The notes below the pieces were generated by a model, which saw only the letters and a program-made list of their open reading frames with translations, was not told the DNA's origin and did not search any database. A stretch of DNA of 64,000 nt from contig NZ_BRLB01000011.1 in assembly GCF_027923465.1 (NCBI RefSeq), positions 112,033-176,032 of the forward strand. The letters are read 5' to 3'. This document shows positions 33,851 to 43,608 of the stretch, one piece after another. This DNA is from Vallitalea longa. Its GTDB lineage: Bacteria; Bacillota; Clostridia; Lachnospirales; Vallitaleaceae. The stretch's first letter is position 1. The number at the start of each line of letters is the position of its first letter. The position numbers and the translations under genes were made by a program.

Positions 33851-35413
33851 TTACTTAGTTTTTTTCCATTCATCAATTTGTCTTTGAAGCTCTGCAACAA
33901 TTATCTCACTACCTGCTTTTTCTAACTTATCAATAAATTCATTATAATATTTATCCAACTCAACGGAACCTGTTGCAAGCAATGGAACAAATTCATCAAC
34001 TATTGCCTGACATTTAGCAATTTCTGATTTTACTGGTTCTGAATCAAATGAAAAACCTAATACTGGAGATGGCTTTGCTGCTTCATTAAGCTCTATTGTT
34101 TCTTCCCAAGTACCATTTTTAACTCCCTTTTTATAATAAGCATTAAATTGATATCCAAATTCCCAGTCAGTATTTGGATTATATGTTGAATTCTCAACAG
34201 GTTCTACATGATTTTCATCTATTTTATTATAGTGTTTTCCTTCAATACCATAGCATAGCAAGTTATATAGTTCTTTATCAGTATTGATAAGTTCTAATAA
34301 CATCATGGCACGTTCAGGATTCTTGGATGTCTTGCTTATAGCATGCATAGTACCTGCCCCTTGATTAGAACCTAAATATGGATCTCCAAAAGTTATGGTA
34401 ATCCAATCTGAAGGTTTACTACCTGCTATTTGTGCTGCAAGATCACCTTCTACTCCTGGTTTATATGTTCCACCAGTTTCTATAACAAATTTTCCTGCCT
34501 TTCTTTCTGCAGATGTGTCTGTAACTGTAGCTAAATCTTTTCTCCAGAAATTCATATCATGCCATCTTTTAGCTAATTTGAAAATATTATAATATTCATC
34601 AAGCTTATACTGATTGACTGCCGTTGCTGTAGAATCATCTATTCTTATAGCACCAGGAATACGTCTTCCTGTAAGTTCTTCAATTTTTATTTCAGAATCA
34701 TAAAAAAGTGTATCAAGACTACTATTTCCAGAATTTAAGTTCATAGGTATTTTATCTGGTTCATTTTCAACAATATTTTTTACAAATGGTTCAATATCTG
34801 CTATTGTTTTAACACTGCTTGTATCAAAATTATATTTCTCTGCATATTCTTTATTTATAAATATTACAGGCTGGTGACAAGCAATTTGATAATTAATAAA
34901 ACCATATATTTTGCCTTTTACTCTTACAGTATCCCATAATTTCTCTGGTATTTGTTTATAAGCATTAGGAGCATATTCATTCAAGAGATCATCTATAGGA
35001 ATAAATGCATTTTTACCAACATTCTGTAAGTAGTTATTTAACCAATAAGATGTAAAACATAAATCAAATTCTTCTCCAGAGGCAATCATCAATTGAATTT
35101 TCTGCTGATAACTTCCCCAATCCGTTACTGTTATATCAACTGTAGCATTGATCTTTTCTTTTATCCTTTTATTAAATTCTTCAACAACTTCAGATAATCC
35201 AGGTTGTTCTGAACCAGCTATATACCACTTTAATACTACTGGTTCAAGTTCATCTGCTGATTTTGTGGAATCATTAGAATCTGTTTCAGTATTACTAGAA
35301 TCAATTTCTTTTTCTTTAACTTTTAATTGTGATTCTGATTTTTGACATCCTGCCAAAGTACTTGTTAAAACAAAAACTATTATTAATATAAAAGATACAA
35401 ATTTACATTTCAT
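33851..35413 (-). CDS. Extracellular solute-binding lipoprotein, sugar ABC transporter
   Basis: A 520-residue lipoprotein with the signal ending LAGC (Cys23), an acidic linker, then the start of a large family-1 binding fold (VVLKWYIAGSEQPG). The QIMLIASGEEFDLCFTSYWLNNYL-type hinge region is present (IQLMIASGEEFDLCFT), and the ending with PVKSEIAKCQAIVDEFVPLL resembles the LplA/YtcQ group. It gives substrate specificity to the permeases encoded upstream. The neighbouring GH20 suggests an N-acetylhexosamine oligosaccharide; this is inference. Confidence 0.88.
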   Translation of the reverse strand: MKCKFVSFILIIVFVLTSTLAGCQKSESQLKVKEKEIDSSNTETDSNDSTKSADELEPVVLKWYIAGSEQPGLSEVVEEFNKRIKEKINATVDITVTDWGSYQQKIQLMIASGEEFDLCFTSYWLNNYLQNVGKNAFIPIDDLLNEYAPNAYKQIPEKLWDTVRVKGKIYGFINYQIACHQPVIFINKEYAEKYNFDTSSVKTIADIEPFVKNIVENEPDKIPMNLNSGNSSLDTLFYDSEIKIEELTGRRIPGAIRIDDSTATAVNQYKLDEYYNIFKLAKRWHDMNFWRKDLATVTDTSAERKAGKFVIETGGTYKPGVEGDLAAQIAGSKPSDWITITFGDPYLGSNQGAGTMHAISKTSKNPERAMMLLELINTDKELYNLLCYGIEGKHYNKIDENHVEPVENSTYNPNTDWEFGYQFNAYYKKGVKNGTWEETIELNEAAKPSPVLGFSFDSEPVKSEIAKCQAIVDEFVPLLATGSVELDKYYNEFIDKLEKAGSEIIVAELQRQIDEWKKTK

Positions 35414-35510
35414 TAAAAAGTCCCCCTTCGGATAAATTAATATTTATTTATCATATCTTAATCTATTTGCCACAGTTTCCTTCCGCTAGCAAGAAAAAAA
35501 CTGATGAAGC

Positions 35511-36392
35511 CTAACCTTTTACTGATCCTACTGTTATCCCTTTTACAAAGTATCTTTGGAAAAAAGGAAATAATATCAACATTGGACCTGCTGCAATAAC
35601 ACACATTGCCATTCTCAGCGATTCTGTAGGTATTTCTTTTACATTTACACCAATAGAAGATGCTGCCTGTCTACTTAAAAAGTCTACATTTGCCATAATC
35701 CTGTATAACAAATACTGTAATGGCATTATTTTAGTTTTGTCAATATAGAGTAAACTTAACCACCAATCATTCCAATAGGTAAAACATATCAGAAGACCAA
35801 CTGCAGCTAATGCTGGTTTAGAAAGTGGAATTACTATTTTGAAGAACGTACCCACTTCCGAAGCACCATCAATCCGTGCAGCTTCTACAAGTGCTAAAGG
35901 TATTGTAGAAAGAAAACCTTTAAGAAGTATTACATACCAAGCATTAATTGTATAAGGTAATATTAATGCCCATATAGTATTTTTCAAATGTAGATAATTA
36001 ACAATTAAAATATAGGTTGGAACAAGTCCTCCATTAAATAATAATGTAAAAAATACAACAAATGAAGTAATTTTATTATACCTATAATCTTTTCTTGACA
36101 TAGTATAAGCAAGCATAGTACTTAAAAAAAGACTTAATAATGTTCCAAATACTGTTATAAAAATTGATATTCCATATGAATTAATAATCTGCCACGGATT
36201 ATTAAAAACATATTTATATGCGTTAATTGTTACATTAGTAGGCAATATTTTATATCCATATTCTATAATATCTCTTTCACTTGTTAATGATATGGATACA
36301 ATATATAAAATTGGTATTAAAAACAATATACTGATTACAATAAAAATGGCATTGATTATGTATTTATTTAAATTACTATTTTTACTATGCAT
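35511..36392 (-). CDS. Sugar ABC transporter permease (LplC/YtcP type)
   Basis: Six predicted membrane helices and the cytoplasmic EAA loop EAARIDGASEVGTFFKIVIP, which docks the ATPase. The ending FQRYFVKGITVGSVKG is the usual one for the second permease of CUT1 systems. The start is taken as ATG at 36392 (293 residues), which has AAGGTG at the right distance; a GTG at 36401 lies inside that site. It is separated by only 12 bp from the first permease. No ATPase gene is nearby, so a shared MsmK-like ATPase is expected. Confidence 0.88.
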   Translation of the reverse strand: MHSKNSNLNKYIINAIFIVISILFLIPILYIVSISLTSERDIIEYGYKILPTNVTINAYKYVFNNPWQIINSYGISIFITVFGTLLSLFLSTMLAYTMSRKDYRYNKITSFVVFFTLLFNGGLVPTYILIVNYLHLKNTIWALILPYTINAWYVILLKGFLSTIPLALVEAARIDGASEVGTFFKIVIPLSKPALAAVGLLICFTYWNDWWLSLLYIDKTKIMPLQYLLYRIMANVDFLSRQAASSIGVNVKEIPTESLRMAMCVIAAGPMLILFPFFQRYFVKGITVGSVKG

Positions 36393-36404
36393 TTTTTTCA
36401 CCTT

Positions 36405-37325
36405 CTAAAATAAAGATTTATCTTTATCAAATCTCTTAACTATAAAATTTGATATCATTACAAGAATAAAGCCCATAATGGATTGATAAAATCCAACGGC
36501 TGAAGCCATTCCTATATCACCAGTAGTTTTTAGTGACCTATAAACATAAGTATCAATAACATCAGTTACTTCAAAAAGAGCTCCAGAATTTTTTGGTAGG
36601 AAATAGAACAAACCAAAATCTGCGTAAAATATTTTACCAATATTTAAAAGAACAAGCATAATTACAAGGGGAGATATAAGTGGTAGCGATACATTCCAAA
36701 CTTGCTGCCATTTAGATGCACCATCAATTTTTGCAGCCTCAAAATACACAGGATCAATATCAAGTAATCCAGTATAATAAAGCAGACAAAAATACCCCAC
36801 ATTTTTCCATATGTATGCTATAAACAATATCACTATCCAGTATTTATATTGTAAATACCATTCTATTGGCTGCGAACCTATGTTTGTTAAAAATGAGTTA
36901 ATACCTCCAAACTCATAATTCATGAGAGCGTATGCAGCATAGCTGGCTACAACCCATGATATAAAAAATGGGAAAAATAAAATAGTTTGATATAACTTTA
37001 CAGCTCTTCTGTTTAACTCATATAACATAAGTGCACAAACAATAGCAATAATAGTTCCAGCAATTATAAATAATAAGTTCAATAAAATAGTATTTCTAGT
37101 AACTCTAAAGGCGGCATCTGAAGTAAAAAAGAATTTGAAATTCTCAAATCCAATCCACTTACTTCCAAATATGCCTTTATCATAGGTATAATCTTTAAAA
37201 GCTATTATTAATCCTACCATAGGAATATATGCAAAAATAATAATAAAAACCAATCCTGGTAAACTCATAAAGAATAACCCTTTATTCTTCTTAAATTCCT
37301 TTGATGCTTTTTTGTAAGAAATCAT
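36405..37325 (-). CDS. Sugar ABC transporter permease (LplB/YtcP-partner type)
   Basis: A 306-residue membrane protein (from ATG 37325) with six predicted helices and the EAA loop EAAKIDGASKWQQVWNVSLP. The N-terminal FKKNKGLFFMSLPGLVFIIIF is typical of the first permease in LplABC-type importers for complex oligosaccharides. It is the first transporter gene after the large AraC regulator, 176 bp downstream, and starts the permease-permease-binding protein row. Confidence 0.88.
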   Translation of the reverse strand: MISYKKASKEFKKNKGLFFMSLPGLVFIIIFAYIPMVGLIIAFKDYTYDKGIFGSKWIGFENFKFFFTSDAAFRVTRNTILLNLLFIIAGTIIAIVCALMLYELNRRAVKLYQTILFFPFFISWVVASYAAYALMNYEFGGINSFLTNIGSQPIEWYLQYKYWIVILFIAYIWKNVGYFCLLYYTGLLDIDPVYFEAAKIDGASKWQQVWNVSLPLISPLVIMLVLLNIGKIFYADFGLFYFLPKNSGALFEVTDVIDTYVYRSLKTTGDIGMASAVGFYQSIMGFILVMISNFIVKRFDKDKSLF

Positions 37326-37494
37326 AGAGCTATTCAACCTCTCTAATTAATATTACCAGCAATCAGGGCCCTAATTTGCTATAACATTAGTATAGAGTTG
37401 ATTTAGGAAATTGTATATTATAAAAAACATAATTTATTATAATATCAATTATAATTTTTAACATTTATTATAAAAAATAAAGATAGTAATAGAA

Positions 37495-37515
37495 AATCCC
37501 TTATTTTAAGGGATT
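37495..37515 (-). terminator. Hairpin overlapping the end of the AraC regulator
   Basis: AATCCCTT (37495-37502) and AAGGGATT (37508-37515), then TTCTATT on the minus strand. It overlaps the stop codon of the regulator gene and should reduce read-through into the permease genes. Confidence 0.65.
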
Positions 37516-39841
37516 ATAGATAAGGAGAAACAGCAGCTTTTAATGAATATTGTTTTGGAGTAACACCATATTTCTTTTTGAATAAGGTATAAAAATAAGT
37601 TTTATTTTCTATCCCAATATATTCTAGTATCTCATTAATAGACATTTTACTATTTTTTAATAATTCTGCTGCTTTTTCAAGTCTTACATTATTTATATAT
37701 GCGCCTATAGATATTTTCATATATGATTTAAATACATTACCTAGATAACCTTGTGAAACTTTTAATATCTCTGCTATTTGAGACAGGCATAATCCTTTAT
37801 CAGAATAATTTTGATGTATTATATCTTTTACTGTTTCCACAAGAATAACCTGTTTTTTTTCATTTCCCTCGTTAGGTTTAATGGAAAAAGATTCTATCAG
37901 TGATTGAATAAAAGTTTTATACTCATCAAGAAATTCTATTTGGCTTGCTTTCATTACTAGATTTTCAATATCTATATCCACAGGTTCAAACCTCAAAAGG
38001 TTTATTTTTGTATAAGTCTCCTTAATTGTCGTAGTCAATTTCAGTATTGAAACAGTAATATGATCATGATGAAGTCTTGAAATTTCTTTGTATATTTTGA
38101 TTAAAACTTCATTTATATCTTTCTTAATACCTGAATTTATTGCCTCTAATAATTTCTTTTCAAGTTCATTAGAGTAACTATAATCGGGATTACTTCTATT
38201 CTTTTCAACCATTTCAGGTTTGATAATAGTTTTATTGCCAAAGATATATTTATATTTCATATTTTCTACAGCTTCTTTATAAAACTTTTCTAGCATTTGT
38301 ATATCATTGCAAATAGTACTCATAGAAATTGAAAATGACATATTAAAATAATTCAAAAACTTATTCTGTGCAATGATTAGTTTATCAATTAAGTCTTTGT
38401 CATATTTTTCTTCCTTAATATTACTAACAATTATAGCTATATTACCTTGTCTCATATCAATAGCCGTATTCTTATATATATTAGATAATAGTTCTGTAGT
38501 TATATTCATTATTACAAATAAATATAATTCTTTATCTTCTTTGGATTTATGTTGAAACTCCAATTGATTATCAATGTTTAGAATGCATATTACAAACTTA
38601 TTATCAAAGTTCAGATCTATACGTTTTTCTTTTTTTGCCTCACGTAATTCGTTCTGGGTTATAGCAGAACTATTAATCAATAATTTTCTCAAAAAATAAT
38701 TTTTGTATATTACATCTTTCTTATTGTTTTCAGTATTTAATCTTTTTAATTCTTGACTATAATATGAATAAGTATTTTTGAGTAATGCTATTTCATCATT
38801 GTTATTAACATGCTCATCTTCTTTTTTTAATTGAGATATCAGACTACCTACCGGCTTATAGATTTTGCTTGTTATTATTATCGACAGTATGATAGTAATG
38901 AATAAGAATAATATTGTTATTAGCAAAATCCCTATTTTCATTTTAGTAATATATTTAATAACTTGTTTATGAGGTTTAACATTAATGATAGTCCAATTAA
39001 CCTTTTTTATCTTCATATATGATACTAAAAACTTTTCATCAGATATTTTGCTTGTAAAATATCCTATATTACCATTCATGTTGTTAACTACTTCTTTTTT
39101 AATATCTGATTCATATTCAGGTTTCAGGCTAAAATTATTATCCAAATTAATTATTTCATTCTGTTCATCTAGGATATATATACCTTCATCACTATAGTCA
39201 TTCAATGAATTAATGAGCTTGATATTATCAAAAAGCCAATCAGCTTTTATATTGAAGATTATTGAACCGTCTATTCCTCGCTCTTCATCATAATTATCAT
39301 ATAAAATATATGTAAAGACATCGTCAACATTAAATTCTTTTTCATCTTCATTAATTAATTTAATATTTCTATAAATAGGAGTTAATTTAGGTGGACATTG
39401 ATTACTGTTTATCATATTTTCTAGATATTTATCTTTAAATTCTAATCCTTGATATGTAGAAAAGAATTGTTTATTACTTTCATTATATATATAAATAGAG
39501 TGGATGAAATCATTAGTATTTTGTATTGTATCTCTTAACCTATTAGTTAATCTTAATAATTCTCCGTAATCTTGTTCTTTTTCATACATCATATATTTAA
39601 TATAAGGTGTAGTATATGTTAATAAGCATAATTTCTTAATCATATTATCCATATACTCAACATTATATTTTATCTGATACAGTACTTTTAGATTTGTTGT
39701 ATATTCATTTTCAATAGCTTTACCTTGGAAAAAATTAATTATACTAAAAGAAAAAAGATTAATGATGATAATAAAACTACAAGTTATTGATAAAAATATA
39801 TAACGAAAATATTTTCTTAGCCTAACATTTGAAATAAACAT
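37514..39841 (-). CDS. Membrane-bound AraC family regulator with extracellular sensor
   Basis: A 775-residue one-component regulator. A membrane helix near residues 15-37 and another near 300-325 enclose a Cache-like sensor domain outside the cell (YIYNESNKQFFSTYQG, then GIYILDEQNEII). A cytoplasmic part with a long helical linker follows, and the last 100 residues have two AraC-type helix-turn-helix units (LSQIAEILKVSQGYLGNVFK and MSINEILEYIGIENKTYFYT), ending KKYGVTPKQYS. Such proteins sit beside LplABC-type transporters and respond to the extracellular sugar. It is upstream of the permeases on the same strand. Confidence 0.88.
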   Translation of the reverse strand: MFISNVRLRKYFRYIFLSITCSFIIIINLFSFSIINFFQGKAIENEYTTNLKVLYQIKYNVEYMDNMIKKLCLLTYTTPYIKYMMYEKEQDYGELLRLTNRLRDTIQNTNDFIHSIYIYNESNKQFFSTYQGLEFKDKYLENMINSNQCPPKLTPIYRNIKLINEDEKEFNVDDVFTYILYDNYDEERGIDGSIIFNIKADWLFDNIKLINSLNDYSDEGIYILDEQNEIINLDNNFSLKPEYESDIKKEVVNNMNGNIGYFTSKISDEKFLVSYMKIKKVNWTIINVKPHKQVIKYITKMKIGILLITILFLFITIILSIIITSKIYKPVGSLISQLKKEDEHVNNNDEIALLKNTYSYYSQELKRLNTENNKKDVIYKNYFLRKLLINSSAITQNELREAKKEKRIDLNFDNKFVICILNIDNQLEFQHKSKEDKELYLFVIMNITTELLSNIYKNTAIDMRQGNIAIIVSNIKEEKYDKDLIDKLIIAQNKFLNYFNMSFSISMSTICNDIQMLEKFYKEAVENMKYKYIFGNKTIIKPEMVEKNRSNPDYSYSNELEKKLLEAINSGIKKDINEVLIKIYKEISRLHHDHITVSILKLTTTIKETYTKINLLRFEPVDIDIENLVMKASQIEFLDEYKTFIQSLIESFSIKPNEGNEKKQVILVETVKDIIHQNYSDKGLCLSQIAEILKVSQGYLGNVFKSYMKISIGAYINNVRLEKAAELLKNSKMSINEILEYIGIENKTYFYTLFKKKYGVTPKQYSLKAAVSPYL

Positions 39842-39978
39842 TAATAAACCTCTTTCTTATATATAATCTTATTCTCTTTTATAAAAAATTCTACCAAAAA
39901 TAACATTATATTTCAATGAAATAATAAAACTTTTTATTAAATTTATTATAATACATAAATTTTAATTACTAATTTTTA

Positions 39979-40302
39979 AGTTTTGCTAATTTAAATATAC
40001 TATTTTCACAAAATAATTTAACAATTAATCAAAATATATTTTAGTCAATTATTGATTTCTTTCAAGAACTTAGAACGCAGTCACTGTAATACATTCTCAC
40101 TATATGTTATTAAAAAATGCATTTCATCCCATAAATAATGTCGTTCGTCAGGATTTGTTGAAATTATAAAGTAAAAGATATAGTATTTACCCAGAGAAAG
40201 GAGCACTATTATGGGGTATACAAAATATGATTTGGACAGGTTACGTGATAAAGAAAATGATATTAAGAGAATAACAGAAAATATAGACAGTATATATGAT
40301 GA
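39979..40302 (+). repeat. Direct repeat, copy B (toxin promoter region and N-terminus)
   Basis: The intact counterpart of the repeat at 27468-27790. It covers about 230 bp of 5' non-coding sequence and the first 30 codons of the toxin gene that starts at 40211. Beyond about 40302 the two copies diverge completely. Confidence 0.88.
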
Positions 40303-41674
40303 ATTTAAAGGGATTAATAATGCCATTGACATTGATATTAAATTAAGAGACAATATATATAATCAATTTAATACTTTGATAAAAGACTTAGAAAATCTTG
40401 TTGAACGAACATACAACGCTGATAAAGTCATTAATGCCGCTATATTTGAATACAGTAGCGGTGAACAACAAATCAATACTATATTTAATGGTTTAGTAGA
40501 TATAGCAAATATGTTTCATGATAAGAGCCATGCTCAAACCCAACCTGATAAAACAAGTATAACTGGTATCAGTATTATACAAAAATGGTTTAGAGGACTT
40601 AAAGATTATTTCAAAAGTAAAATAGACCATATAAAGAACTTTTTGGATGGGGAAAGAATACGTATAAACAACAAAGCTTATTCTAAAACAAATAATAATA
40701 GTGATATCAAAATAAGTTATTTGTCATCATCACAGAACAACTTTGATTATACTAGCAAAGAGAGAATTAAGAAGATACAGCAGTTCCTTAAAAATAAAGG
40801 GATAAACATTGAAGTAACAGGAAAGTTGGATAGAGCTACATTTCAAGCTTCACTGATGGTTGGAATTAATGAGTTAAAAGATAATGGGTTTATTCAACAA
40901 GATAGTTTTAGAGAAGACGATAATATCTATACATACACACAGAACAATAATTTAAATTATAAAAATCCTAGGAAAAATTGTAACGAAAATTGCGATACGC
41001 AAACAATTACTTTATTTGACTCAGAAGCATATGATTATGAAATGAATATGTGGGAACAACATATGAGAAATGATCTTAAAGAACATGCTTATGGTACTAT
41101 TATAATGGATTATATTATGTGGAAATTGACATCTATCAGTAAAAGTAAAGATTACATAGTTGGAGTTGTTTCTAAATCACAATATGAGTCAAATGGTACA
41201 CCACCAGAAATAACCCAAGCTGCCTTAAATTCAGCTCTTACTTATGATTTATTTATTTTAGGTCAAAGCGGTATTAAACTTTTTAATAAAAATAGTAAAT
41301 CTGTTATTACTAAGGAGACGAGTAAAGCTGAAGCTGAAAACGTTGCAGATTTTGAAAAGTTAAGATCTTCTCTTGCAGCAGATGAAATTGTTGATGCAGA
41401 TCGTGTAAGTACGGCACTATCAAAAAGTGACCCATCTCATCTTTCTGGTAGTTTTTTAACAAAAGAGCAAATAGCTGCAGGAAAGGTTTATAACATTCGT
41501 GGTGGAGATGGTATTCAACGGACTCTTCTACAAACAAAAGGAGCGTTGAATGGAAAGACAGGGATATTTGAATATATTTTGACTCCAGTAGGAAATGTAT
41601 CACATCAACGATTTATTCCGGGAGGTATTTTTACTGGATACCCAAATCAAGTAGTACCAAAAGGAGGATGGTAA
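40211..41674 (+). CDS. Polymorphic toxin with WXG-like head and C-terminal tip
   Basis: A 487-residue protein built as a typical type VII-exported toxin. Residues 1 to about 105 are a helical WXG100/LXG-like head (MGYTKYDLDRLRDKENDIKR). Residues about 182-228 look like a peptidoglycan-binding module (IKKIQQFLKNKGINIEVTGK, then LDRATFQASL). A helical pre-toxin region (about 295-375) follows, with Ala/Lys/Glu-rich ETSKAEAENVADF. The last 100 residues are the toxic tip, ending in a conserved-looking VSHQRFIPGGIFTGYPNQVV phrase that recalls several CdiA/LXG toxin tips, although I cannot name its activity. The stop overlaps the immunity start (TAATG). The ribosome binding site is AAAGGAGC. Confidence 0.75.
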   Translation: MGYTKYDLDRLRDKENDIKRITENIDSIYDEFKGINNAIDIDIKLRDNIYNQFNTLIKDLENLVERTYNADKVINAAIFEYSSGEQQINTIFNGLVDIANMFHDKSHAQTQPDKTSITGISIIQKWFRGLKDYFKSKIDHIKNFLDGERIRINNKAYSKTNNNSDIKISYLSSSQNNFDYTSKERIKKIQQFLKNKGINIEVTGKLDRATFQASLMVGINELKDNGFIQQDSFREDDNIYTYTQNNNLNYKNPRKNCNENCDTQTITLFDSEAYDYEMNMWEQHMRNDLKEHAYGTIIMDYIMWKLTSISKSKDYIVGVVSKSQYESNGTPPEITQAALNSALTYDLFILGQSGIKLFNKNSKSVITKETSKAEAENVADFEKLRSSLAADEIVDADRVSTALSKSDPSHLSGSFLTKEQIAAGKVYNIRGGDGIQRTLLQTKGALNGKTGIFEYILTPVGNVSHQRFIPGGIFTGYPNQVVPKGGW

Positions 41675-42180
41675 TGAAATATAATATTATGTTAAGCTAT
41701 GATTACATAGCTAAAAAAATTGAGATTACTTGGTATGATATAAAATATGCGATCGAGAGAAATTTGATATCACCAGTAGTTGCCATAGAACGGGCAATAG
41801 CTGAACTTAGTGAAAAAGACGAATGTTCTCAAGAAATAATTGACTTAGCATGTTTAAGACCAGAAGAACCAATTAAACAGCACCTAGATAAGGTTATCAA
41901 TTTTAATATATCCTATGATGATGATATTGTTATAGATAAATGGTTATATTTGATTTTGGATTGGTTATTTTATAATAAAGATGAATTCGAGGACCCATTG
42001 GGATTAGTCGAACAGATTTATGCTGATTTTGATTACCCACAACAAATTTCTGGATTCGTTAGGTATATGCCCTCTGATGAACCAGATTGTGGCTCATTAG
42101 AGCTTAATGAAAAGCGTATGTATGACAAATGGGAAAAATACTTAACGAAACAAAAAAAGAAGTTTTGTAAAAAAAGATAG
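41674..42180 (+). CDS. DUF2247-like immunity protein
   Basis: A 168-residue soluble protein whose ATG overlaps the toxin stop codon by one base (TAATG), with AAAGGAGG seven bases upstream; an ATG at 41668 is too close to that site. The phrases FEDPLGLVEQIYADFDYPQQ and SGFVRYMPSDEP match the DUF2247 family as I recall it, which often follows toxin tips. Its role would be to bind the adjacent toxin tip in the producing cell. The tight translational coupling is what is expected for a toxin-immunity pair. Confidence 0.78.
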   Translation: MKYNIMLSYDYIAKKIEITWYDIKYAIERNLISPVVAIERAIAELSEKDECSQEIIDLACLRPEEPIKQHLDKVINFNISYDDDIVIDKWLYLILDWLFYNKDEFEDPLGLVEQIYADFDYPQQISGFVRYMPSDEPDCGSLELNEKRMYDKWEKYLTKQKKKFCKKR

Positions 42181-42913
42181 GTATAAACTCACTACATAAT
42201 CTAAATATTATAGTAAAATAATGAGCTAAGAATAACTTATATTATAAATGGTAGTAATAGATAATGATACTGTTGCTATCATTAATTTTTTAGCTACAGT
42301 TCTCACCTAAAGGGGACGACTAAAACCAATTTTTGAAGTATCAAAAAATTAAATCACACTTTAGAAAACATGAAAAGAATTCAAGAGCATTTATAAGAAC
42401 ACGGATAAATACTTACATAGTGCAAGAGATTGTGTCATAAAAAGTGTGTAAAATATCTTCTACCTGGCTAAAATTCAAATATTCGCCTTACATAATAGAG
42501 CATCTTGTCAGCTATTACAGTTGCCAAGATGCTTTCAAACACTTCCCATTATATTATTGACAGAAAAAATATCTTATATACCTCTAACATTTAAATATCT
42601 ACTTTGAACTAATTATATAAAAATCAACTTTTATAACCACGATTATCCAAATATGTATTAGATATACTATTCTAATAATTTACTTCTAATGCCTATAAGC
42701 TTTTTCAAGTTTAACTAAATACCAATTGTAAATATTTGTAAATATATTCCCATTGAAAATTTCATATAAAATGCAGCTAAAGAATCATGAATCTCTAACT
42801 AGTTAAATAAAACCTATTAATTTTTTATATATAACATATTTGATTTATATATATTATTTAATACGTTTAAATACAATCCATTTCAATAATTAATTATCTA
42901 TTATCCACCTTAA
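42181..42913. other. Long intergenic stretch with IS debris
   Basis: This 733-bp gap shows no intact gene. An IS-end-like segment occupies about 42426-42570. The rest is A/T-rich with no long open frame on either strand; I see no promoter pair worth naming. Confidence 0.5.
42426..42570. mobile_element. Possible end fragment of an IS256-like element
   Basis: The segment starts GAGATTGTGTCATAAAAAGT, which resembles the terminal inverted repeat of IS256-type elements (GTGT-rich end), and then has a 9-bp stem AGCATCTTG (42499-42507) with CAAGATGCT (42525-42533). There is no transposase sequence beside it. The call rests on memory of IS256 ends and needs a search; it may be another relic. Confidence 0.35.
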
Positions 42914-43349
42914 TTACTCCTCAAAACTCATCATATATTCCACAGCATTAGTCTCTTCATTCACACATTCATCTTTAACAACAAACCCAACTTTTTTATA
43001 AAATCCAACTGCCTTCTTATTTTCCTTATAAACCGCTAATGTCAATTTATCATACTTATCTTTCGTATATTCAATCAATTTTCTCCCAATGCCAATACCT
43101 TGAGAATCTACATCAACAAATAAATGCCCCAATATATTCTCCATCCAATATACTAATAAACCCCTTTATCTCATTCTCTTCTAAATATATGTACGTATCA
43201 GCTATTGGAATATATTTTTCCTTTACAACATTATAATTTCCCAACCAATAATCTTTTGGAATAAATTCATGAGCATTGATAGTAGATTCCTTCCATATAG
43301 TCATTACCTTATCAATTTTCTCTACATTCATATCTAATTTTCTTATCAT
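42914..43349 (-). pseudogene. GNAT acetyltransferase split by a frameshift
   Basis: The first frame (43349 to 43113) gives MIRKLDMNVEKIDKVMTIWK and then FISILDGEYIGA before running into a stop. The second frame, one base out, carries on with LFVDVDSQGIGIGRKLIEYT, the acetyl-CoA loop, and KLTLAVYKENKKAVGFYKKV, ending near 42914. Together they make one YjaB-like acetyltransferase of about 145 residues. One extra T in TTTA near 43127-43130 explains the shift. Either the gene is inactive or this is a sequencing error. Confidence 0.82.
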
Positions 43350-43430
43350 AACAATATCCTCCTACCAAAATCTTTCTACCTAAAACATTTTTTAAGATAA
43401 ATATTCGACCAAATTTTTTCATAGGAAACT

Positions 43431-43594
43431 AAGTAACTCAACTTTCCCACCTTTAATTTAATGCAGGTAAATAAAAGGTTATAGGTTTGATTTGTAGAAT
43501 AAAAAGATAGAAGGAACACCTATATTTTTATTCTACAAAGCCTTTTAATTAGCTTCCCTACATAGAATATTGAAGTGGGAAAGTTGAGTAAGTA
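43431..43594. mobile_element. 154-bp MITE with 15-bp terminal inverted repeats and 5-bp target duplication
   Basis: Perfect 15-bp terminal repeats, ACTCAACTTTCCCAC (43436-43450) and its reverse complement (43575-43589), are flanked by the direct repeat AAGTA on both sides (43431-43435 and 43590-43594). Inside lies a second perfect 12-bp inverted repeat, GTAGAATAAAAA (43494-43505) with 43525-43536. It has no coding capacity, so it must have been moved by a transposase acting from elsewhere. The intact target duplication suggests a recent insertion. Confidence 0.85.
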
Positions 43595-43608
43595 ACATTA
43601 TTGTACCT

